Part shown: positions 7,301 through 14,336 of the stretch, one piece after another
Layout of the letters: the number at the start of each line of letters is the position of its first letter
Position numbering within the stretch: position 1 is the first letter of the stretch
DNA from: an uncultured Collinsella sp.
GTDB lineage: Bacteria; Actinomycetota; Coriobacteriia; Coriobacteriales; Coriobacteriaceae
Assembly: GCA_900756725.1 (NCBI GenBank)
Contig: CAAELJ010000115.1
Span: 1 to 21,007 of the forward strand
Length of the DNA: 21,007 bases
Reading direction: 5' to 3'
Made by a program: the position numbers and the translations under genes
The notes under the pieces: model-generated
Told to the model about the DNA's origin: nothing
Seen by the model: the letters and a program-made list of their open reading frames with translations, nothing else
Databases searched by the model: none

Positions 7301-7582
7301 GAGCGGGTGGCCCTTGATGATCGAGCCCTCGACGGCCTCGAGCTCAAAGTCCAGATCGTCATAACCGTACACCTTCGAAGCATCCTTGGGCTTCACCGTT
7401 ACCGGACGGGGATCGACCTTAAGCTCGACCTCGCCCTCGCAGGTGTCGCCAGACGCGAGCGTCGCCTTAAACTCGACGGTCTTGGAGCCAGCATCGCAGA
7501 TGAGCGGAGACTCGTCGCTCCACTTCTTCTCGCCTTTCTCGCGATACTGGATAGATGCGACGGTCTCGGCGTTAACCGTCAC
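4361..7582 (-). CDS. C-terminal part of a giant LPxTG-type surface protein (separated by an in-frame TAG)
   Basis: This 1073-codon frame opens at a GTG with no good ribosome-binding site and has no signal peptide. It is in the same frame as the gene upstream, separated only by the TAG at 7601-7603, so it is best read as the second half of one gene starting at 10573. It contains MBG-type beta modules (about 60-145 and 532-615, with SKVYG and SKTYG motifs), YDG/YNG-type modules, two Cys/His modules (402-455 and 862-912) with HWHxCxCG and HQxCTVCG, an 11-Thr stretch (1019-1029), and a cell-wall anchor: LPQSG (1041-1045), a hydrophobic segment and the tail KRRA. Sortase would link the intact protein to peptidoglycan; if translated alone this half would not be exported. 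The modules are typical of actinobacterial and Firmicute adhesins. The ligand is unknown. Confidence 0.8.
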   Translation of the reverse strand: MTVNAETVASIQYREKGEKKWSDESPLICDAGSKTVEFKATLASGDTCEGEVELKVDPRPVTVKPKDASKVYGYDDLDFELEAVEGSIIKGHPLSWFKIRREAGENVGTYTLTIEESEVGDKWDKIQRANYAPTLQTGTFEITKRQIGVGWTVGTYTYNGEPQGPKVTVSNVAEGDEGKVSYEVENATGIDAGSYPAKVTGLVGDPEVIKNYALPTENLEYTYTIYKAEQEKPKGLSAAKETIRGKCDGKIEGAHGGVAYRLFRTEAGDVDGETLVSEDGKIENLAAGYYQVWYAETDNYMPSTPVEVHVDNGKYLWVTLSDKNDAYSIVWHSPNRLQWHESVEFSVKISDGYYAGDDFAVKANGVVLEKGEDGKLVLSNVEEKTTITVEGVRKHEAVNDKWLSDDNTHWHECTCGEKIDETAHAFEWVIDKAPTATEAGSKHQQCTVCGHALPADEIPAAAIAGYSDEYDGAYHTVDATSLPEGATAQYSTDGKNWSPEAPKIRDAGTLTVAYRVTIDGATAEGEVTLEVKPRAITVAADDSSKTYGEADPVFTWAITSGELVEGESLQGLEIEREDNDNVRDGGYALHLTQAKDANPNYNITFVDGVFAINQRLLTVTWGTSEFVYDGKEHCPEATLGNVIGEDDLGATVEGSQTEAGTSYTATLGALTGKAAGNYALPTEGLTCEFSIKNAAQDAPKVQAEAETVSGKRDGKIVGVDATMEWRAKDADRYQAVGEGVTELKDLAAGVYEVRYRAKANYDVSSVTEVTVAAGRKLVVALPTNQQGYTLTATATELDWRGSATLAMSIDSAYFAGKDYAVKVDGEAVKLSDAGTFELKDVEHDVNVTVEGVFKHEPDGSGWAHDATNHWHVCRCGEILDKAKHTFEWVVDKPATTEAKGERHQECTVCGEKGKTEGIAILAPSIIEGAGQTITVDAAKDLSFRSNAPIRFFQKVLVDDKEVASENYELTEGSTIVTLKASFLNTLGVGEHKLSVVSATGTAETTFTVAEAAKPAPGQTTTTTTTTTTTSKPKKKAGKETLPQSGDSAYVMAGAVLVAGVAALLLAWAMKRRA
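4498..4529. repeat. 15-bp tandem repeat coding the poly-threonine stalk
   Basis: Two adjacent 15-bp copies of TCGTAGTCGTGGTGG (plus strand), plus two further bases, encode most of an 11-Thr run just before the LPQSG anchor. The in-frame 15-bp unit could change copy number without a frameshift, altering stalk length. Confidence 0.75.
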
Positions 7583-7600
7583 GCCGTGCTTTTCGCCATC

Positions 7601-10573
7601 CTAGATACCCGAGTAGCCGGTAATACCGAAGGCGGGGATCTCGACAGACTCGCGCTCGTAGCCGCACGTCTTGCAGTGCTCATGCTTGGAACCGGGCTTA
7701 TCAGCCGTAGCGGCCTGGTCGACGACCCACTCAAAGTCATGCTTTGCGCGGTCAACGTCCTCCTTGCCACAGGTGCAGGTGTTCCAGTGTTCGGCGTCGT
7801 CGTGCCTCCAACCACTACCGTCGGCCTTCTTGGGACCGTCCTTGACCTCAACCGTCAGGACCTCGGAGGCGTTATGGTTACGGTCGGCCTTAAGGCGAAC
7901 GCTGTATTTGCCAGCGACGAGGCTCTTAACCGACGTCTCGCCTTCGGCAATCCACTGATAGTCGCTGGCGGCCTCGGCTTTCCATTCGTAGGTGTTATCA
8001 ATCCCGTCGATGCTGCCATCCGCCAAGGCATGCCCGGTCGCGGCCGTCGTCTTGACGTCCTTGGGAGCGGCCTGATCGGCGGGGGTGATCTTGATCTTAA
8101 GCTCGCCCTCCACCGGCACGTAGTCGGGTGCGGTAATGCGGTACTTAATTGTCTCGGCACACACGTTGTCATAGACATCGCGCGTGACATTGGTATAGGA
8201 GGGGATTCGGTCTTCGTACAGCAAGCCACCATCGACACTATATTCGATCTGCATGCCCTCGGGGGCGTTGTCGACCGTCACCGACGGCGAGTGAGCCTTG
8301 CCATCATAGGTGCCGTCAAAGCCCTTGGCCTGAACATTCTCGAACTGCGTGCCGTAGATGCTCCAGTAGAAAAACTTGCCGTATGCAAAGTTTCCCAGAC
8401 CCCAAGCCTGGCTCCTATACGCACCGGGATCTTTCTCCGAAACCGATTCGTACCAAGCGAGGCGTTCGAAATCGACGCCCTCTTTAAGCTCGATCCATTC
8501 GTCGCCAAGCTTATACGTTACCTTAATGCGAGGCGTTATCTCCTCACCCGTCCACTTATAAGACGGAACGTCGTTGAGCACGTCACCGTTGCTGAACCTG
8601 ACGTTATCCTTCAGCTTGTCGTAGCCAATGATTTCGACCTTGCAAAGATCCTTGCGGTTGGAGTCCTTCTCCGCAAGCGAGGCAGGGTTGATCTTGAACA
8701 CGCGCTCGAGCGTAACATCGCTCTGCCCCTCGACGGCGACCGTCGCCACCACGCGATAGGTGCCCGCATCGCACGGCTGCGACCCTTCCATCTCGAAGCC
8801 CTGGGGATTATTGTCATCCACGCCCCTATAGAACCGCGCGCTCACAATCTTTACCTTGCCCTGGGCTACAGCGTTGTCCTTTTGAGACGGCTTAGTCGTA
8901 GCAAGCACAGCGTCGCGCTGTTTACCGTTGTAGGTAAAGCTCAGGTCGCCGCTCTTGGACGACATCAGCGAGATCGTCTCGCCGTCCCTGGAGTAGGCAC
9001 AGTGCGAGGCCTCATACTGTCCGTTGCACGTAGCCGCGATGCTGTACCCATCCTTGTTGGCGGAATAGGTCCACTCGTGCTCGTGCTTGCGATGGATAAC
9101 CTTGACCTTGCCATCGGTAACGTCGTATGCAAGGTCGGCATTAGCAAACTTGAGCCTGCTCGCAAGATCCTCCTGAGAAAGATCGCTCGTGCCAAGGTTC
9201 ACATACTCATAGTAGTAGTACTGCTTGTTGGACTCGGGATCGAACTTGGCGTCGTCGACAGACAGGACGGCTTCGCCCGTAAAAGACTTATCGACGTGAA
9301 CCTTGCCGTAGCTACCGATTTCGGACGCATCGACACCCTTCGCCTTGGCCGTGGTGACCTTCGTGTTGCCGGCGAGCGTCACAGAGCCACGGACGTAGAT
9401 CGCACAGCGCTTCTCGTCCTGACCGCTTATGTCGCGACCGTTGAAATAATCAGAGGGGAACACGAACGAATCGTCGATAACCGTACCGTTTATGGTGCAC
9501 GACGCATCCTTTGCCACCGCAATGGCGCTCGTCATGTGCATCTGATATTGAATATCCCACACCTTGAACATATAAGAGCAGGGTCCATTCCATGACGTAT
9601 CGCTCGTCGAACGAATGCTGCAGTTATTCAGGGTAACTTTGGCATTTTTGACGCCAATATTGCCCGCATGCACATGGCCGCTCTCGAACTTCATCTCGTC
9701 GCATGCAATCATTCCCTGACTGTTGTTTTCGAACGTGCAGCCGCTCAACGTGACCTTGGGGGACTTCGCTCGCCCGACCACGCTCAAGGCGCCGACGCAG
9801 TCATCACTATTATTCTTAAACGTGCAGTTGACAAACGTTGCATCCACCGCGACCTGGCTGCCTCTGATAGTCACAGGTGCCGGCGAGGCTTCGTAGATTT
9901 CATTATCCTGGTCAACCTTGAATGCGTTGTTCTTGCAGCATTTCCAACCGCTGACATTCACGTTCGTGAAGCTGGCCGTCTCCCCCGCACCCATGGTTCC
10001 ATAGAGCGTGATTGCCCGAACGGTATCATCGTTATCGGTCCTTGAAACAAGCTTGAGGTTTTTCACGACAAGGTTGAGGCTCTTGCCTGTATTCGGCTTA
10101 TCGACACCTCCACGCGCTTCGTAATCGTTGCTATCGCTCAAAAACGTTTTTCCATCACAGCGGACCTCGGTCGAGGCGCCCGAATCACCGATGAACTCGA
10201 CGTAACCGCCCTTAAGCACAAAGAGGGGATGCTGCGAATACGTGAGGTCACGCTTGACGGTCAGCGGGCCGCCCAGAGACGAGCTGTTGGTGAAATACAG
10301 GCAAGTCGGATTCTCCTTGGTACCGCCCTCGACCTCATAGTGGTCGATATCGACCGTACCGGCAAACCGATAGTCTTTGCCGCCGGAAAGTTGGATTACA
10401 TCACTTTCGCCATACGAAAGCTCGCTCTTCAGGTGTTTCGGTTTGATCGCGGCGGACGGATACGCCTCCGCTACCGTAGGCGTGGCGAGCGTCGTCGCCG
10501 CACCCCCAAGCGCCAGCGCTGCAGCCAGCACGCAAGCAGCAAGTCTGCGCACCCCCATCTTCTTCTCCCTCAT
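7601..10573 (-). CDS. N-terminal part of a giant surface protein: signal peptide, beta-helix, repeat modules
   Basis: This 990-aa product ends at an in-frame TAG. The start is the ATG at 10573, 5 bases after GGGGAG; the frame is open further upstream but without export or coding features. Residues 1-38 form a signal peptide (MREKK, hydrophobic core, cleavage near AEA-YP). About 70-440 resembles a right-handed parallel beta-helix, with recurring rungs such as VNCTFKNNS and LSGCTFENNS, as in adhesins and pectate-lyase-like folds. Then come a TYSANKDGYSIAATC module (about 497-540), beta modules including GTYDGKAHSPSVTV (754-767), and a Cys/His module (922-975; C933, C935, H945, H964, C967, C970). 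It stops at GYSGI, where the equivalent module in the downstream half reads GYSDEYDG. Without that half the product lacks the wall anchor and would be secreted. It is divergent from the two-component system. Either a pseudogene, a truncated secreted form, or a sequence error. Confidence 0.85.
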   Translation of the reverse strand: MREKKMGVRRLAACVLAAALALGGAATTLATPTVAEAYPSAAIKPKHLKSELSYGESDVIQLSGGKDYRFAGTVDIDHYEVEGGTKENPTCLYFTNSSSLGGPLTVKRDLTYSQHPLFVLKGGYVEFIGDSGASTEVRCDGKTFLSDSNDYEARGGVDKPNTGKSLNLVVKNLKLVSRTDNDDTVRAITLYGTMGAGETASFTNVNVSGWKCCKNNAFKVDQDNEIYEASPAPVTIRGSQVAVDATFVNCTFKNNSDDCVGALSVVGRAKSPKVTLSGCTFENNSQGMIACDEMKFESGHVHAGNIGVKNAKVTLNNCSIRSTSDTSWNGPCSYMFKVWDIQYQMHMTSAIAVAKDASCTINGTVIDDSFVFPSDYFNGRDISGQDEKRCAIYVRGSVTLAGNTKVTTAKAKGVDASEIGSYGKVHVDKSFTGEAVLSVDDAKFDPESNKQYYYYEYVNLGTSDLSQEDLASRLKFANADLAYDVTDGKVKVIHRKHEHEWTYSANKDGYSIAATCNGQYEASHCAYSRDGETISLMSSKSGDLSFTYNGKQRDAVLATTKPSQKDNAVAQGKVKIVSARFYRGVDDNNPQGFEMEGSQPCDAGTYRVVATVAVEGQSDVTLERVFKINPASLAEKDSNRKDLCKVEIIGYDKLKDNVRFSNGDVLNDVPSYKWTGEEITPRIKVTYKLGDEWIELKEGVDFERLAWYESVSEKDPGAYRSQAWGLGNFAYGKFFYWSIYGTQFENVQAKGFDGTYDGKAHSPSVTVDNAPEGMQIEYSVDGGLLYEDRIPSYTNVTRDVYDNVCAETIKYRITAPDYVPVEGELKIKITPADQAAPKDVKTTAATGHALADGSIDGIDNTYEWKAEAASDYQWIAEGETSVKSLVAGKYSVRLKADRNHNASEVLTVEVKDGPKKADGSGWRHDDAEHWNTCTCGKEDVDRAKHDFEWVVDQAATADKPGSKHEHCKTCGYERESVEIPAFGITGYSGI

Positions 10574-10622
10574 CACAGCTCCCCTTACCCCTATGCTTTC
10601 GCGGTGTTCGTTATCGCTTGGC

Positions 10623-10659
10623 GCTGGCGGTCGGCTTGATTCCCCGTCCGACCGCCAGC
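10623..10659. repeat. 12-bp inverted repeat in the divergent intergenic region
   Basis: GCTGGCGGTCGG (10623-10634) and its perfect complement (10648-10659) flank a 13-base spacer. It lies 50 bases upstream of the surface-protein start and just before the plus-strand TTGACA. It could be a regulator site, or a leader hairpin in the surface-protein mRNA. There is no T-run for a terminator in either direction. Confidence 0.6.
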
Positions 10660-10664
10660 ATCGA

Positions 10665-10691
10665 TTGACATGTGTATCCATGGAGTATTGT
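10665..10691 (+). promoter_or_regulatory. Possible promoter of the two-component operon
   Basis: A perfect TTGACA (10665-10670) is followed after 15 bases by TATTGT (10686-10691), four of six matches to the -10 consensus. The spacer is shorter than optimal. It would leave a leader of about 120 bases before the response-regulator start. No clear minus-strand promoter for the surface gene was found in 10574-10815. Confidence 0.3.
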
Positions 10692-10815
10692 GCGGCCGCC
10701 AAAACCGACGCCCCGCCGCTCGGCGCGAGTTGCGCACCGTGGGGCGCAAACGGGATGTTCCTCCGCGAGCGACAAGCGTGCGATATGGCAAAATCGAGAT
10801 ACAAGGGGGGGCCGA

Positions 10816-11538
10816 ATGCTCAAGATTATCGCCTGCGACGACGACGTCGCTTTTCTAGATAGACTGCACCGGATGATCGACCGCTGGTCGACCGAGACGG
10901 GCACGGCAGTCGACGTTGCGCTCGTCACGCGCGGCGAGGACCTGCTGGCCCGCCATGCCGCATCGCGCGCCGACATCATTCTGCTCGACATGATCATGCC
11001 GCTCGTCAACGGCATGGACACCGCGAGGGAGCTGCGCCAATCCGATACCGCCGTGCGCCTGGTGTTCCTCACCTCGTCGCCCGAGTTCGCGCTGGAGTCC
11101 TACGAGGTCCGCGCCTTCGACTACCTGCTCAAGCCCATAGCGTACGAACGCCTGGCGCAACTGCTCGGCGAGCTTTCGAGCATGCGGCCCGCCGCGACCG
11201 ATGAGCTCGTGACCAAAACGTCCTTTGGCTACCATGCCCTGCGCCTGTCCGATATCGAATACGCCGAGGCCCGCAACAAGCATGTGGTATTCCACCTGCG
11301 CGACGGGCGCGATATCGAAGCGCTCGAGCCGTTCCGCAGCATCGAGGACCAGCTAGCCAAAAACGCGAGCTTCTTTAAGTGTCACCGCAGCTACCAGGTC
11401 AACCTACGCAATATCGACCACTTCAACCGAACGGATATCGTCATGCGCTCGGGCGCTTGCATCCCGTTGGCGCGCAGCTGCAAGCAGGGCTTCCAGGATG
11501 CCTACTTTGCGGCACGGTTCGAGGGCGGGAGGCGTTGA
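10816..11538 (+). CDS. LytTR-family response regulator (AgrA/LytR type)
   Basis: This 240-aa protein has an N-terminal receiver domain (1-120) with the acidic pocket D8/D9/D10, phosphoacceptor D58 (IILLDMIMP), T86 and K106 (LLKPI), followed by a LytTR DNA-binding domain (about 133-238; SFFKCHRSYQVNLRNI is diagnostic). The frame is open 48 codons upstream, but the ATG at 10816 is chosen because it begins the receiver fold (MLKIIACDDD) and follows AAGGGGGGG. Its TGA overlaps the kinase ATG (TGATG), so the pair is co-translated. LytTR regulators usually bind direct repeats upstream of surface or virulence genes; the divergent giant surface gene is the obvious candidate target (inferred). Confidence 0.93.
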   Translation: MLKIIACDDDVAFLDRLHRMIDRWSTETGTAVDVALVTRGEDLLARHAASRADIILLDMIMPLVNGMDTARELRQSDTAVRLVFLTSSPEFALESYEVRAFDYLLKPIAYERLAQLLGELSSMRPAATDELVTKTSFGYHALRLSDIEYAEARNKHVVFHLRDGRDIEALEPFRSIEDQLAKNASFFKCHRSYQVNLRNIDHFNRTDIVMRSGACIPLARSCKQGFQDAYFAARFEGGRR

Positions 11539-12815
11539 TGCTCCCCACGGTCGAGATGACACTTTGGGCAATCCACCACGCAACGACCCTGCTTTTTGGC
11601 GTTTTTGCCTCGGCGGCGCTCTGCGGTATCGAGATCAACCGGCGTCATGCACTTGAGCTCGTGATGGTCAGCGCCGTAACCGGATGCGCATTCGGCCTCG
11701 CCAATGCCGTCGGCGGCGAGCTTTTTGCCCGTCAGGCATATCCACTCGTCGTGCATCTGCCGCTCGTCATCTATCTGTGCGCGCGCTATCGCCTGAGCCC
11801 GCTGCTCGTTATGTTGGGCGTCACCAGTGCTTATCTGAGCTGCCAGTTCAGCAACTGGATGGGCATCGCCGCACTCGCCGCCACCAACTCGCAAATCGCG
11901 TACTACGTGGCACGCATTATCACCACGGCAGTCGTCTTTGCGATCCTGCTGCATTGGGCCAGCGACATCGGTCCGCGCCTGGCGGTCAAAAGCCCTACCG
12001 AGCTCGAGATTCTGCTCATCCTGCCGCTCGTCTATTACATCTTTGACTACGCCACCAATGTCTACACCACGCTCTTCCACTCGGGCTCCGTGGTGACGGT
12101 TGAGTTTTTGGCGTTTGCGCTTTGCGCGTTCTACCTTATGTTTCTTGCTGTGTATCTGCGCGAATACGAGGCGAAGGAAATCGCCGAGCGCGAGCGCTGG
12201 ATGCTCGCGACCCGCGACAGCGCGGCCATCAAGGAGCTCGAGGCTTGGCGCCAATCTGGACGTGAGCTTTCGGTCCTCCGCCATGACATGCGGCACTTCC
12301 TGCGCGGCCTTGCGGCTTTGATCGAAGAGGGCCACATCGATGAGGCGCTCGAGCGCATCGATGAGCTCTGCGAGACGAACGACCGCACCGCCGTGCGCCG
12401 CTACTGCGCCAACGACACGGTCAATATCGTGCTTTCGTCATTTAGCTCCGATATCAACCGAAACGGCATCACCGCCGATTTGCGCGCCGCCGTGCCCGAA
12501 ACCGTCCACGTGGGCGATGCCGATCTGTTCAGTGTGGTATCGAACGCCCTGGACAATGCCATCGCCGCGGCGAGCGCCGCCCCCGAAGGCAAGCGGTTTG
12601 TCGACCTGGACCTTCGCTACGAAGACGGTCAGCTTCTATTGCTGGTTTCCAACACGTTTGGCCGTGCGCCGCACATGGTCGACGGCATGCCCGTGGCTCA
12701 GCACACCGGACACGGCTTTGGAACCAAGAGCATTAAGCTTGCCGTCGAGCGCATGAACGGCAACTGCCAGTTCCGCATTAACGGCGACCGGTTTGAGCTG
12801 CGCGCCGTGATGTAG
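11538..12815 (+). CDS. AgrC-type sensor histidine kinase (multi-pass membrane)
   Basis: This 425-aa protein has about six hydrophobic segments in residues 5-208, a short linker helix, then the phosphotransfer motif LRHDMRHFLRG with H249, typical of the AgrC/HPK10 class that partners LytTR regulators. The ATP-binding domain shows the N box SNALDNAIAAAS (335-346) and the G box GHGFGTKSI (391-399). The ATG at 11538 overlaps the regulator's stop and follows GGGAGG; the upstream open frame is inside the regulator gene. No AgrB-like protease or pheromone-precursor gene lies beside it, so the signal is unknown. It is convergent with the next gene, with a 17-base gap. Confidence 0.92.
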   Translation: MLPTVEMTLWAIHHATTLLFGVFASAALCGIEINRRHALELVMVSAVTGCAFGLANAVGGELFARQAYPLVVHLPLVIYLCARYRLSPLLVMLGVTSAYLSCQFSNWMGIAALAATNSQIAYYVARIITTAVVFAILLHWASDIGPRLAVKSPTELEILLILPLVYYIFDYATNVYTTLFHSGSVVTVEFLAFALCAFYLMFLAVYLREYEAKEIAERERWMLATRDSAAIKELEAWRQSGRELSVLRHDMRHFLRGLAALIEEGHIDEALERIDELCETNDRTAVRRYCANDTVNIVLSSFSSDINRNGITADLRAAVPETVHVGDADLFSVVSNALDNAIAAASAAPEGKRFVDLDLRYEDGQLLLLVSNTFGRAPHMVDGMPVAQHTGHGFGTKSIKLAVERMNGNCQFRINGDRFELRAVM

Positions 12816-12832
12816 AGCTGCCGCCAGCCTCG

Positions 12833-13408
12833 CTACAGCGGTGCAGCCGCCGGGGTCAGCTGCTTGATGTAGGCCCACATGCGCTGCTTGGCCGCCTTGT
12901 CGGTCAGCGCCGCCTCAAAGCCATCGAGCGCCAGCACGCGGCGCCCCTGCACATGGGCGACCAGGCCGGGCTTGAGCATGGCGGTGTCAAAGTCATCGAT
13001 TGCCACAAGCATATCGGCATAGGTCTCGCGCATGACATCGGCCGCGCTGTTGTCCAGCAGCAGCACTGCCTCGGGGTCTAAGGTCTCCAGCGCCTCGCGG
13101 AACAGATCGCACGTCAGGGCCTCGCCCGCCGCGACCGCTCCGTCACCCGCGCCGGCGACGCTTGCCAGCACGCAAAAATCCTCGGGGGCATATCCGATGG
13201 CGCCGAGCGCCTTGCGCAACGCGGCGCCATCCGCGCCGGCAGCCAGCTCGCCGCCCGAGCACTCGGCTTCATCCAAATCGCCTTTGACCAGCACAATCGG
13301 CGAGCACGCGTTGCCCGCGATGCGCACACCGCGATCTGCAAGCGACGCGAGCTCCTGCTCGGTCGCCTGAGCGATGGCTTCTTTTTTCTGGCTTTGTGAC
13401 GTGGGCAT
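12833..13408 (-). CDS. Unrecognised 191-aa protein
   Basis: The ATG at 13408 (MPTSQSQKKE) is chosen because GGAG lies 5 bases upstream; an in-frame ATG ten codons earlier lacks a good site. The protein is soluble and Ala/Leu-rich, with no signal peptide or membrane segment. It looks like an alpha/beta fold: a VLVKGDLDEAEC strand, a YAPEDFCVLAS segment, then DPEAVLLLDNSAADVMRETYA and a C-terminal GRRVLALDGFEAALTDKAAKQRMW. The layout faintly recalls the uracil-DNA-glycosylase superfamily, but no catalytic motif is visible and I do not assign a function. A TATAAT (13442-13437) about 29 bases upstream may be its -10 element; no good -35 is seen. Confidence 0.8.
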   Translation of the reverse strand: MPTSQSQKKEAIAQATEQELASLADRGVRIAGNACSPIVLVKGDLDEAECSGGELAAGADGAALRKALGAIGYAPEDFCVLASVAGAGDGAVAAGEALTCDLFREALETLDPEAVLLLDNSAADVMRETYADMLVAIDDFDTAMLKPGLVAHVQGRRVLALDGFEAALTDKAAKQRMWAYIKQLTPAAAPL

Positions 13409-13544
13409 GCGCTCTCCAATCGTTTGCGTGCCCACCATTATATAAAAGAGCCGCCCGCGAGTGGTTGCTTTGCGGGCCGCTGGGTATAAGCACGGTCGTA
13501 CTGAGTTTTACGCGGCCGAGCCGCGTCGTATTATGGAGGTCACC

Positions 13545-13865
13545 ATGGCTGACATTAAGCAGATTACCCCCGAGAACTTTGACGCTGTCGTCAACGATAG
13601 CCTGCCCGTACTGGTTGATTTTTGGGCCCCGTGGTGCGGCCCCTGCCGCTCGCTCTCGCCCATCGTAGACGAGGTTGCCGACGAGCTGGCCGGCAAGTTG
13701 GCTGTGGCCAAGTGCAACGTCGACGACAACCAGGACCTGGCCATGAAGTTTGGCGTCATGAGCATCCCCACGCTGATCGTCTTTAAGAACGGCGAGGAGG
13801 TCGACCGCTCGGTCGGCGCCTTACCCAAGGCAAGACTTCAGGCACTGCTGGAGAAACATCTGTAA
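13545..13865 (+). CDS. trxA: Thioredoxin
   Basis: This 106-aa cytoplasmic protein-disulfide reductase carries the canonical active site WCGPC (30-34), preceded by VDFWAP, and the cis-proline loop MSIPTLIVFKNG (P75). The length is typical of single-domain thioredoxin. The ATG at 13545 follows GGAGGT by 4 bases; the open frame extends 28 codons upstream without homology. It is transcribed divergently from the 191-aa gene, and the nearest strong terminator lies 111 bases downstream. Thioredoxin reductase is not nearby. Confidence 0.96.
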   Translation: MADIKQITPENFDAVVNDSLPVLVDFWAPWCGPCRSLSPIVDEVADELAGKLAVAKCNVDDNQDLAMKFGVMSIPTLIVFKNGEEVDRSVGALPKARLQALLEKHL

Positions 13866-13892
13866 TACGCTTGTTACCCGTCTGCCGTCCAT

Positions 13893-13911
13893 GAGCGGTT
13901 TCGCACCGCTC
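13893..13911. other. Short hairpin downstream of trxA
   Basis: GAGCGGT and ACCGCTC form a 7-bp stem with loop TTCGC, 27 bases after the trxA stop. No T-run follows. It may protect the trxA mRNA 3' end or be incidental. Confidence 0.4.
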
Positions 13912-13976
13912 GCCGGAGTGCCAAACGCAAGGCATGCGACCACGGATAGTATGGTAGATACAAACAGCCCCCAGTG

Positions 13977-14014
13977 AACGGGTGCGGGTCAGACGGACTC
14001 GCACCCGTTTTCTT
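13977..14014 (+). terminator. Rho-independent terminator downstream of trxA
   Basis: Stem arms 13977-13990 and 13996-14009 pair over 14 bp (one G-T pair) around a 5-base loop, and a T-rich stretch (GTTTTCTT) follows. This is the clearest intrinsic terminator in the window. It separates trxA from the nikR/hyp block. Confidence 0.85.
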
Positions 14015-14086
14015 ATGCGGCGGCGCTCAAGGCGGGCGTAGTAGAATCTGAACCACCATATCGCCCCGTACAAAAGGAGACTCCCC

Positions 14087-14335
14087 ATGCATGACGTCGG
14101 AATGAACATGAGCCAGCTTGCCATGAGCGTCAAGCAGGTCGACGACACCATTGAGCTCGCTCACGAGTGGAGCCATCAGCTGCTGCATGCGACCGAGAAC
14201 TTTGACATGGAGCGCATTGGCGCCAAGCTCGAGGCCGCCATGTCTGCGCTGCACGAGGCGCACGATGCGCTCGAGGGCTACGAGGAGGCCATCGAGGCCG
14301 ACCACAACTCCGTCGGCTCTGTGAAACTGGTGTAA
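14087..14335 (+). CDS. Small helical protein coupled to nikR
   Basis: This 82-aa protein is not recognised. It is preceded by AAGGAG with a 7-base gap, and its TAA is one base before the nikR GTG, so the two are tightly coupled. The sequence is acidic, rich in Met, His, Glu and Ala, and predicted to be two long helices (about 8-38 and 40-70), possibly a coiled coil. It has no membrane segment and no cysteine. Histidines at 2, 26, 30, 34, 56, 59 and 73 could bind metal, but no motif supports this beyond the neighbour. A role linked to nickel handling is only an inference from position. Confidence 0.8.
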   Translation: MHDVGMNMSQLAMSVKQVDDTIELAHEWSHQLLHATENFDMERIGAKLEAAMSALHEAHDALEGYEEAIEADHNSVGSVKLV

Positions 14336-14336
14336 C

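Noticed and set aside
7583..7600. Independent start of the downstream surface-protein half at the GTG at 7582
   Set aside because: There is no clear ribosome-binding site and no signal peptide, and the frame continues homologous repeat sequence across the TAG, so it reads as the remainder of one gene.
6656..9595. Plus-strand open frame of 979 codons
   Set aside because: It is exactly antisense to the surface-protein gene, has no ribosome-binding site or recognisable domain, and crosses the boundary between the two halves' modules without structure. Long antisense frames arise from the codon bias of GC-rich genes.
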